Source: Quadrisphaera sp.
Lineage (GTDB): Bacteria; Actinomycetota; Actinomycetes; Actinomycetales; Quadrisphaeraceae
Direction of reading: 5' to 3'
Length of the DNA stretch: 17,255 bases
Assembly: GCA_029258695.1 (NCBI GenBank)
Contig: JARIBR010000056.1
Location: 1-17,255, forward strand
Position numbers and translations under genes: made by a program
Notes under the pieces: generated by a model
Told to the model about the DNA's origin: nothing
The model's input: the letters and a program-made list of their open reading frames with translations, nothing else
Databases searched by the model: none
Shown: one piece after another, positions 7,016 through 13,921 of the stretch
How the letters are laid out: each line of letters opens with the position of its first letter
Numbering within the stretch: the first letter of the stretch is position 1

Positions 7016-8302
7016 ATGTTGCGTACCGTGACCTGTCGTGCACTCCTCGACCCCTCCCGGCCCGGGACCCGTGACCTCCCCCCGGTCACCGGTGACCGGG
7101 ACCAGCGCACCGGCGCCGTGCTGAGGCCCCGGCCTCGGCGCGCCCCTCGCCACGCCGCCCCGCGCCACCCCCGGCGCCGCGGGCTCTCCGCCCTCGCGCT
7201 CGTCCTCGTGGTGGTCGCGACCTATGTCTCGATCGGAGGCGTCACCGTGAGAGGTGCCTCGTCCGCGGACGCCGCCGCGCCCCCGCCGCTGGAGGTGGGC
7301 TTCTCCCTCAGCGAGATCATCGGCATGAGCGGCTCCGACACCGCACAGCTCCTCGACGCGGCGAAGGGGGCCGGGGCGACCACGGTGCGCTTCGACGTCG
7401 CCTGGTCCACCGTCGAGCCCACGCAGGGCGGCGCCGAGGACTGGGCGGTGATCGACCGCGCCGTGGACGCGCTGCGCGAGCGGGAGCTGCGGCTGCTGCC
7501 GGTCATCGGTTACACCCCGCCGTGGGCACGGGCGCCCGGCTGCGACGCCCTGACGTGCCCGCCGGCGTCCCCGGCCGCGTTCGGGCGGTTCGTCCACGAC
7601 GTCGTGGAGCGCTACGACGGCCCGGACGTCGCCGCCTGGGAGGTCTGGAACGAGCCGAACGCGTCGTCGTGGACCCCCGGGCCGGACCCGGCCGCCTACG
7701 CCAGGGTCCTGCGGGCGGCGCGGTCCGCCGTGGACGCGCGGGGCAGCGCGGCCCCGGTGCTGAGCGGTGGCCTCGCCCCGGCCGCCGACGGGCCGAGCAC
7801 CATGGACCCGGCCCGCTTCCTCCGCGAGGTCTACGCCGCGGGCGGACGCGGTGACTTCGACGCGGTGGCGATGCACCCCTACGCCTTCCCCGCCCTGCCC
7901 GGGGAGGGGCAGGAGTGGTCGGGGTGGACGCAGATGCACCGGGTGCGCGACGTGATGGTGGCCCACGGTGACGCGGCCCTGGAGGTCTGGGCCACCGAGC
8001 TGGGAGCCCCGACGCTCGGGAGCGGCGCGCAGGCGACCCTGGCGGACCGGCGCTACGACGAGAGCCCGGACCACGTCGACCGCGAGCTGCAGGCGGCGAC
8101 GGTCACCGCGGCCTTCGCTCAGGCCGAGCGGGACGAGTGGCTGCGCGCGCTGCTCTGGTACTCCTTCCTCGACCTGCCCGAGGGGCACGGCGACACGGGC
8201 ACCCCGCTCCACGGCTACGGCATCGTCGACCGCCAGCCCTCCCCCAAGCCCGCGTACGGCGCCTGGCGCACCGGGGTCAGGGGCGCGCTGGCAGGGAGCT
8301 GA
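7016..8302 (+). CDS. Secreted GH39/PslG-like clan GH-A glycoside hydrolase
   Basis: A 428-residue protein. After a long basic N-terminus, one hydrophobic segment (57-78) acts as signal peptide or anchor, ending near an ASSADAAA stretch. The barrel follows in normal order: TTVRFDVAWS (122-131), GYTPPWA (165-171), the acid/base motif W211-N-E213-P-N, MHPY (286-289) and the nucleophile E328 in ATELG. C176 and C181 could form a disulfide. Motif order and spacing resemble GH39 and related enzymes such as PslG, which trims the Psl exopolysaccharide in Pseudomonas. The ATG at 7016 has no ribosome site and may be leaderless; GTG codons at 7028 and 7118 are alternatives that still keep the anchor. The 3' end overlaps the convergent acyltransferase gene by 26 bp. 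Confidence 0.78.
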   Translation: MLRTVTCRALLDPSRPGTRDLPPVTGDRDQRTGAVLRPRPRRAPRHAAPRHPRRRGLSALALVLVVVATYVSIGGVTVRGASSADAAAPPPLEVGFSLSEIIGMSGSDTAQLLDAAKGAGATTVRFDVAWSTVEPTQGGAEDWAVIDRAVDALRERELRLLPVIGYTPPWARAPGCDALTCPPASPAAFGRFVHDVVERYDGPDVAAWEVWNEPNASSWTPGPDPAAYARVLRAARSAVDARGSAAPVLSGGLAPAADGPSTMDPARFLREVYAAGGRGDFDAVAMHPYAFPALPGEGQEWSGWTQMHRVRDVMVAHGDAALEVWATELGAPTLGSGAQATLADRRYDESPDHVDRELQAATVTAAFAQAERDEWLRALLWYSFLDLPEGHGDTGTPLHGYGIVDRQPSPKPAYGAWRTGVRGALAGS

Positions 8303-9743
8303 GCACCTCGGGGAGGCGCTCCACCAGGTCGTCGAGGGCGGCGCGGACGTCGGCCCGCGGTATCACCGAGTCGTGGAAGGACACGAGCAGGTGGAAGCCG
8401 TCGAGGGCCTCGGCGATGTTGACGGTGACCGCCCTGCTGCTGTCGACGCTCGGGGCCATGACGATGGTGCGCTCGCGCCCGGGGGCCCACGGCTGCCTCT
8501 CCCACTCCGCGAGGCGCCCCATGTGGTTCAGGGTCAGCGCGGGCACGTGGTGCAGGTCCTCGTCGGCACCGGGCTCGTCGCGCCCGCGCCCGAGCACGCG
8601 GCCCACCGCGGCGCCGAGCGCCCCGCTCGCGCCGGCCCCTCGGCTCGCCGCGGCCCGCACCGAGCGCCGGACGCCGCCGAGCGCGGCCTGGCCGGACGCG
8701 GCGAGCAGCGGCACGCCGCTGTCACCGGCCGCCGCGAGCGCCGACTGCATCGCCGCGGGGTCGGGCACGGAGCCCGGTGGCAGCCGCACGGCCGTGGTGA
8801 AGTTGCCGGAGACGACGGCGCGCCGCGGGAGGTAGCGGCGCAGGTTCGTGCCGACCGACGGCTGCACGCCGTCGGGGACCACGCCGTGCTCGCGCAGCAC
8901 GGCCCAGACCGCGGCGAGCAGCAGCACCGGCGCGGTGACGCCGGGGTGGGCGCGACGGTGCTCGCGCAGCGCCGCGGTGCCCTGCGCCCCGCCGGCGGCG
9001 ACCTCGACGGAGGGCGCCGGGTCCCACCGCTCCGGCGGTGCGCCGGCGCGCTGGCCGGCGCGCTCGCGGCGCACCAGGTCGGCCGTCGCCACGAGCGCGG
9101 ACGGCGGGGGGACGCGCCCGAAGGTGTGGGCCAGCGCGGTGCGGAAGGGCGCGTGGCTCCCGATGACCTCCGGGACCGCCACGGCGCGGCGCGGGGCCCG
9201 CCCCGACGTCTGGCCCGGCGCCCCGCCGGACGCTGCGCCCGGCTCCACGTCGGGGTCGGCGACCAGGCTCAGGAGCCACTCCCACACCTTGATGACGGAC
9301 GCGTCACCGAAGACGTGGTCGAAGTGCACCGCGACGTGCTCGGGGCCGACGACGATCCGCAGCGGCAGCCCCAGCAGCGGCTGGGCGAGCATCGCCTCGA
9401 TCGAGGCCGACGAGCCGTCGAGGCCCGGGTCGGCGACGAGGAGCCGTTCGAGGTGTGCGGCGCGGGCGTCGGGGGGCACGGGCAGCCACCGGCGGGCGTC
9501 GACGCGCCGCCAGGCCAGGAAGGGCGCCGTGGCCACCGAGGCTGCCAGGGCGGCGCGCCACCGGTCGACGTCGAGGCCCTCGAGCGGGCCGTTGAGGACC
9601 ACGAAGTGGTATCCGTCCCAGACCGCGTCGCGCGCGCTGATCGGCACGGCGCCCGGCTCACGCTCGGGTCGGTCGCTGCCGGGTGCGGCGAGGTCCACGG
9701 TGCTCGGTGCGTCGGTGGTCTCGGGTGCGTGGGGGGACGTCAT
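8277..9743 (-). CDS. Condensation-fold (CoA-dependent) acyltransferase
   Basis: A 488-residue protein, probably cytoplasmic (no signal or membrane helices). The motif H140-F-D-H143-V-F-G-D147-A matches the HHxxxDG active-site signature of the condensation/WS-DGAT/PapA superfamily, with Asp in place of the first His and Ala for the final Gly; H143 would be the catalytic base. A second half contains VGTNLRRYLP followed by SGNF, and LTLNHMG, which resemble conserved elements of the C-terminal lobe of that fold. An A/G/P-rich linker lies at about 163-190. The family moves acyl groups from CoA or carrier proteins to alcohols or amines. As last gene of a glycosyltransferase operon, acylation of the glycan or its lipid is the natural guess. 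The ATG at 9743 has an AAAGG site 7 nt upstream and overlaps the preceding stop by 4 bp. Confidence 0.65.
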   Translation of the reverse strand: MTSPHAPETTDAPSTVDLAAPGSDRPEREPGAVPISARDAVWDGYHFVVLNGPLEGLDVDRWRAALAASVATAPFLAWRRVDARRWLPVPPDARAAHLERLLVADPGLDGSSASIEAMLAQPLLGLPLRIVVGPEHVAVHFDHVFGDASVIKVWEWLLSLVADPDVEPGAASGGAPGQTSGRAPRRAVAVPEVIGSHAPFRTALAHTFGRVPPPSALVATADLVRRERAGQRAGAPPERWDPAPSVEVAAGGAQGTAALREHRRAHPGVTAPVLLLAAVWAVLREHGVVPDGVQPSVGTNLRRYLPRRAVVSGNFTTAVRLPPGSVPDPAAMQSALAAAGDSGVPLLAASGQAALGGVRRSVRAAASRGAGASGALGAAVGRVLGRGRDEPGADEDLHHVPALTLNHMGRLAEWERQPWAPGRERTIVMAPSVDSSRAVTVNIAEALDGFHLLVSFHDSVIPRADVRAALDDLVERLPEVLSSLPARP

Positions 9744-12229
9744 GAGCGTGCCTTTCTCGAGGGGGTCCGAGCGCTGAGGCCGACGGCGAGCGCCGCGACG
9801 GCGAGCCCGGCGGCGGTGCCCACCAGCCAGGCGGCGGCGAACCCGGTGGGCCCGGCTCCCTGCCAGGCCCATGCCAGGGCGATGACGGAGGAGCAGAAGA
9901 CGACCTGGACACCGATGTGGGCGGCGGTGCGCTCACGGGCGCGCAGCACCACCGTCGCGAGGTCGAAGGCCGCGACGAGGAGGGTGGAGGCCGCGAAGAC
10001 CCGCAGCGCGCCCGTCGCGCCGTCGGCGTAGCCGGGCCCGAAGATGGACAGGATCCACCCGGCAGCCACGAGCACCACCAGGCTCGCCGGCAGCAGGGCG
10101 ATCGTCAGCACCTTGCCGGAGCTGCGCAGCACCGAGCGCAGCGACGCCTCGCCGTAGGAGGTCTCGGCGAAGGTGGCCGAGGTGATCGCGTAGGCGACGC
10201 CGAAGAAGACGTTCGCCACGGTGAACGCCAGGTAGAGGTAGCCGGCGTCGGCGGCGCCGAGGCTGTTCAGCGCGAGGATGGGGATGACCAGGGTCGGCGC
10301 GACCTGGAGCACGTAGGCGACGTGGTTCCCGGCGGCGTAGCTCGCCGCCTCGCGCAGGACGTCACCGGAGATCGCCGCCCGGGGCCGGTAGCCGAAGCGC
10401 CGCACCAGCACCACGAGGGACAGCGCGGCGGCGATGACGGTGCCGACGCCCGAGGCCGCGAAGATCCCCAGGTAGCCGACCGCGGCCAGCGGCGCGAGGA
10501 CCACGAGGCGGATCCCGCTCTGCACGATGCCGTCGAGCAGGAGGTTGTACCGGGCGCCGCGCAGCGCCATGAACGCGGCGTCCGTGGTGGTGTTGACGGA
10601 CAGGGCGCAGGTCACGAGCACCAGGCCCACCGCGCTCCACCAGTTCTCCCGGACCACCTCGAGCTCCGGGGCGATGCGCGGCAGCAGCACGAGGTAGAGC
10701 GCGGAGAGCGCCGCGGAGGCGCCCAGGGTGGTGACCAGCCCGGTGTTGAGGTAGGCGCTGCGCCGGCTCGAGGGGGCGAGGTAGCGCAGGAACGCGTTGT
10801 GGAAGCCCGCGAGGGAGATGAGGGAGATCACCGAGCTCGCCGAGATGAGCGCCGTGGCGCGCCCGACGTCCTCGGCGGTGTAGACCCGGGCGGCGATGAG
10901 CCAGAACAGCGCGCCAGAGGCGGCCATGATGGCGGTGGCGCCGATCTGCGCGATCGAGTTGGAGACCAGCGCGCTGACGCCCGCCGACGTCGAGCGGGCG
11001 CGGTCGTAGACCTGCGCCACGGTCGCGGCCAGCCCGGGGTAGGAGTGGTCGGCCTCCGCCGTCGCCCGGGCGCGGTCGGCGCGCTCGCTCGCCGCGCCGG
11101 GGTCGGCTGCGACCGCGTCCATGGCGCTGGCCAGGGCGGTCACGTCCTCGATGGGCACGACGAGGGAGTCGACGCCGTCGTGGCACAGCGCCGGCACGGC
11201 GCCCGCGTCGGTGGTGATCACCGGCAGGCGGGCCGCCCACGCCTCGAGCAGCACCAGCGCCAGGCCCTCGTAGCGGCTCGGCAGGACCAGCGCGTCCGCC
11301 TCGGCCATGGCGGCGGCGACCTGCTCGGCGCTCGCGGAGCCGTGGAAGCGCACCCGCTGCGCCACCCCGAGGCGCTCGGCGCGGGCCTGCAGGGACGCGC
11401 GCTGGGATCCGTCGCCGAGGACGTCCAGGCTCACGTCCTGGCGCGCGCCGGCGAGGGCGTCGAGGGCCACGTCCACGCCCTTGACCTGCTCCAGGCGGCC
11501 GACGAAGAGCAGCCGCGTCCCGCCGGCGTCGCTGCGCTCGCGGCGCGCAGCCACCCGCTCGGGGGCGTCCAGCGGGACCGCGTTGGGCACCGCGCGGACG
11601 TCGCTCGCCCCGGTCGCGGCGACCGCGTCGACCGTGGTGGGGTCCACGGTGAGGACTGAGGCGTACCCGCCCACGCGCAGCAGCGCGGCCTCGGCCCGGC
11701 GCTTGAGGGAGGAGAACCGCTCGTTGCCGATGCTCGTGCCGTGCAGGGTGATGACCCGCGGGATCCCCAGCAGCGTGCACGCCGGACCGAGCGCCGCGCC
11801 GAGGTCGACGGCGTGGACGTGGACGACGTCCGGGCGCAGGCGCCGGAGCAGGAACCAGGCCTGGACGGCGGTGATCGCCAGGGAGAGCACGCGGCGCGCA
11901 CCGAGGCGGTCCAGCTCGACCTGGCGCAGCCGGAGCCCGGAGCGGTACAGGCCGGGCGCGTCGTCGATCTCGTCGACGCGGCTGGTCAGCACCGAGGTGC
12001 GCTGGCCGCTGCGCTCCTGCGCGGCACGCAGGTGGGAGACCACCACGGCGTCACCGCCGGTCGCCCGCGGCATGCGCTTGGAGACGTGCAGCACGTGCAG
12101 GGGTGCCGGCGTGCGGTCGGTGCCGGCAGCACCCGTGGCGTCGGCGGTGTCAGTGGTGTGGGCGGTGTCGATGGTGTCCGTGGTGTCTGTCCTGTCGGTG
12201 GTGCGCGAGCCGGTCATCTGGTCAACCAC
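9740..12229 (-). CDS. GT4 glycosyltransferase fused to Wzx-type polysaccharide flippase
   Basis: A single uninterrupted 829-residue reading frame. Residues 44-410 are a GT-B fold GT4: N-terminal HVLHVSKRMPRATGG, then THE UDP/phosphate-side elements PNAVPL (215-220), GRLEQVKG (244-251) and LGDG (271-274), and the EX7E pair E321/E329 in PSRYEGLALVLLEA. After a linker of only a few residues, 415-829 form about twelve to fourteen hydrophobic helices with the pattern of MOP-superfamily oligosaccharide flippases: LVSNSIAQIGATAIMAASGALF opens the first helix pair and ARVYTAEDVGRATAL follows. Wzx proteins move lipid-linked repeat units to the outer leaflet. The GTG start at 12229 is backed by GGAGGAG and overlaps the preceding gene by 8 bp; an ATG at 12217 is the alternative. 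The first 40 residues are T/D-rich and repetitive. Confidence 0.88.
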   Translation of the reverse strand: MVDQMTGSRTTDRTDTTDTIDTAHTTDTADATGAAGTDRTPAPLHVLHVSKRMPRATGGDAVVVSHLRAAQERSGQRTSVLTSRVDEIDDAPGLYRSGLRLRQVELDRLGARRVLSLAITAVQAWFLLRRLRPDVVHVHAVDLGAALGPACTLLGIPRVITLHGTSIGNERFSSLKRRAEAALLRVGGYASVLTVDPTTVDAVAATGASDVRAVPNAVPLDAPERVAARRERSDAGGTRLLFVGRLEQVKGVDVALDALAGARQDVSLDVLGDGSQRASLQARAERLGVAQRVRFHGSASAEQVAAAMAEADALVLPSRYEGLALVLLEAWAARLPVITTDAGAVPALCHDGVDSLVVPIEDVTALASAMDAVAADPGAASERADRARATAEADHSYPGLAATVAQVYDRARSTSAGVSALVSNSIAQIGATAIMAASGALFWLIAARVYTAEDVGRATALISASSVISLISLAGFHNAFLRYLAPSSRRSAYLNTGLVTTLGASAALSALYLVLLPRIAPELEVVRENWWSAVGLVLVTCALSVNTTTDAAFMALRGARYNLLLDGIVQSGIRLVVLAPLAAVGYLGIFAASGVGTVIAAALSLVVLVRRFGYRPRAAISGDVLREAASYAAGNHVAYVLQVAPTLVIPILALNSLGAADAGYLYLAFTVANVFFGVAYAITSATFAETSYGEASLRSVLRSSGKVLTIALLPASLVVLVAAGWILSIFGPGYADGATGALRVFAASTLLVAAFDLATVVLRARERTAAHIGVQVVFCSSVIALAWAWQGAGPTGFAAAWLVGTAAGLAVAALAVGLSARTPSRKARS
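12137..12208. repeat. Imperfect 9-bp tandem repeat (about eight units) in coding DNA
   Basis: On the plus strand GGTGT recurs at exactly 9-bp steps, at 12146, 12155, 12164, 12173 and 12182. Degenerate units lie at 12137 (GGCGT), 12191 (CCTGT) and 12200 (GGTGC). On the coding minus strand this gives a three-residue periodicity, mostly x-D-T, at about residues 8-31 of the GT4-flippase fusion. Because the unit is a multiple of three, gain or loss of units would change length without a frameshift. Confidence 0.8.
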
Positions 12230-12782
12230 GGGTCTCCTCCTGCGCGCCCGGTGCGCCCGGCGCGCCCTCTGCGCTCCGCGCCGCTCCGGTGACCCGGTCG
12301 TCGGTGGGGCTCAGGCCCACGTCCACCGACGCGCCGGTGTCCAGGGCCACGACGAGGCGCCCCGGGGCGTCGTCGTCGATGACCACCGAGAGCGGCAGGT
12401 CCGTCGCCGAGCCGGTGGGCACGCTCGACGAGCCCTCGTCGAGGGCGGTCGGCGGCGCGCCGTCGTCGGGGACGAACCTGGCCTGCCAGGAGACCGCGTC
12501 GTCACCGCCCGGCGGGTCCCCGTCGCGCCGCAGCACCAGCGGGAGGTCGAGCGGTCTGCCGGGGGTGAAGGCGTCCGGGGACTCGTCGGGGCGCTCCAGG
12601 GCGATGGAGACGACCGGCTCGGGGACGTGCACGGCCCACTCGCGCACCGGTGAGACCGGCGAGCGCGCCAGCGCGGTGCCCCCGACGAGCAGGACGACCA
12701 GGGCGACGAGGGTCACGAGGCTGGCGCGGCGGCGCCCTCGGGCGCGCGGGCGCGCGTCGACGTCGGTGGATCGCAGGCTCAT
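12222..12782 (-). CDS. Small membrane-anchored protein of unknown function
   Basis: A 186-residue protein that I do not recognise. Arginine-rich residues 1-20 precede one membrane helix (about 21-38), so the rest most likely faces outside. The outer part (40-160) is acidic, has no cysteines, and alternates short hydrophobic strands with D/P/G turns (VVSIALE, LDLPLVLRRD, LPLSVVIDDD, GRLVVALDTG), suggesting a beta-sandwich-like domain. The tail is A/G/P-rich. The ATG at 12782 has a GGAGG site 7 nt upstream and overlaps the preceding GT4 stop as ATGA; the downstream GT4-flippase start lies 8 bp inside its 3' end. The position between a glycosyltransferase and a flippase suggests an accessory role in polymer assembly or export, but nothing in the sequence proves it. 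Confidence 0.75.
   Translation of the reverse strand: MSLRSTDVDARPRARGRRRASLVTLVALVVLLVGGTALARSPVSPVREWAVHVPEPVVSIALERPDESPDAFTPGRPLDLPLVLRRDGDPPGGDDAVSWQARFVPDDGAPPTALDEGSSSVPTGSATDLPLSVVIDDDAPGRLVVALDTGASVDVGLSPTDDRVTGAARSAEGAPGAPGAQEETRG
12234..12240 (-). promoter_or_regulatory. Strong ribosome binding site for the GTG start of the GT4-flippase fusion
   Basis: On the minus strand GGAGGAG lies 4 nt (6 nt from its GGAGG core) before the GTG at 12229, inside the 3' end of the preceding gene. This favours GTG over the ATG four codons downstream, which would put the site too far away. Confidence 0.65.
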
Positions 12783-13921
12783 CGGGCCGCCTCCAGGGTG
12801 TCGGCGTAGCGCTGGGCGACGCGGTCCCAGTCGAACTCGCGCGAGGACGCCACGGCGAGCGCGGACGCGGCGGCGCGCGCCTCGGCGTCGGCGTGCAGCA
12901 GCTCCAGCGCCGCGTCGGCCACCGACCGGGGGGTGGGCTCGGCGACGAGGCCGTAGCCCTCGCCGACCAGGGACGTCGCGGCGTTGTCGGGGTGGGCGGC
13001 CACCACCGCGGGCAGCCCGCAGGCGTGCGCCTCGATGACGACGATGCCGAAGCCCTCGCGCGTGGACGTCAGGGCGAAGACCGAGCTGGCCTTCATCACG
13101 CCGTACACGTCCAGAGCGGTCTCGAGACGGCCCGTGAAGGTGACCAGGCCCGTGCCCAGCTCGTCGGCGAAGGCCTCGAGGACGCCGCGGTGGGGGCCCT
13201 CGCCGACGATCCCGCAGGTGGTGCCGGGCCGCTGCGCCACGACGAGGGCGTGGGCGGCGAGCAGCAGCTCGACGTCCTTCGCGTCGGTCAGCCGCCCCGC
13301 GTAGAGCAGGTCGAAGCCCGAGCCCGCCGCCGGCGCCGCGGCGATCTCGGCGTGGTCGAGGCCGGCGGTCACGAGGTGGACGCTGCGCCCGCGAGCCCCC
13401 GGCCGCAGCGGCGCCATGCGCGCGGCGGTGACCTCGGAGACCACCACGACGGTGTCCGGCAGCGCCGCGGCGGAGCGCTCGACGAGCGCGCCGACGACGC
13501 CGAGGCGCCCCAGGTACTCGCGCCAGTAGGCCGGGCCCCACACCTCGTGCCAGGTGCTCACCAGCGCCCCGCCGCGCACCCAGGTCGCCAGCCGGGCGGA
13601 GAACAGCGAGAAGAAGGGGAACCCGCAGCAGTCCACGACGTCGTAGCGGCTGCCCAGCAGCCGCAGCGTCGCGAGGCCGAAGACCAGGGCCGACCAGATG
13701 GAACGGCGCCCGCTCGCGGTGTACAGCGGCCGCACCCGGCAGACCCCGTGGTACGTGATGCCGTCGCGGACCAGCACCGCGGGCCCGTCCCACCAGCGCA
13801 TGCCGTACCAGTGCACGTCGTGGCCGCTCTCGGCCAGGCGCACCGCGAGCTCGTGGAAGCGGCGCTCACCGCCGCCGGTGACCCAGGGGTGGACGGCGTC
13901 GTAGACCAGCGCCAGCCTCAT
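12779..13921 (-). CDS. GT4 family glycosyltransferase
   Basis: A 380-residue GT-B enzyme without membrane helices. The N-terminal lobe starts LVYDAVHPWVTGGGERR (4-20), with the glycine-rich acceptor-side loop of GT4 enzymes. The C-terminal lobe holds AGRLTDAKDVE with R210 and K215, GEGP (240-243) and an intact EX7E pair E289/E297 in TREGFGIVVIEA. This family transfers sugars from nucleotide donors with retention of configuration at the cytoplasmic face of the membrane. The ATG at 13921 overlaps the preceding stop as ATGA and has a GGGAGGG site 6 nt upstream, which rules out a much longer upstream extension in the same frame: that extension overlaps the neighbouring GT4 and has no GT features. 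Sugar and linkage are unknown. Confidence 0.9.
   Translation of the reverse strand: MRLALVYDAVHPWVTGGGERRFHELAVRLAESGHDVHWYGMRWWDGPAVLVRDGITYHGVCRVRPLYTASGRRSIWSALVFGLATLRLLGSRYDVVDCCGFPFFSLFSARLATWVRGGALVSTWHEVWGPAYWREYLGRLGVVGALVERSAAALPDTVVVVSEVTAARMAPLRPGARGRSVHLVTAGLDHAEIAAAPAAGSGFDLLYAGRLTDAKDVELLLAAHALVVAQRPGTTCGIVGEGPHRGVLEAFADELGTGLVTFTGRLETALDVYGVMKASSVFALTSTREGFGIVVIEAHACGLPAVVAAHPDNAATSLVGEGYGLVAEPTPRSVADAALELLHADAEARAAASALAVASSREFDWDRVAQRYADTLEAAR

Noticed and set aside
9917..11659. 580-codon plus-strand frame opposite the GT4-flippase fusion
   Set aside because: Low-complexity R/G/H/D-rich translation with no motif, fully antisense to a well-supported gene.
12137..12208. CRISPR array
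   Set aside because: The 9-bp period is far too short, there are no spacers, and the region is coding.
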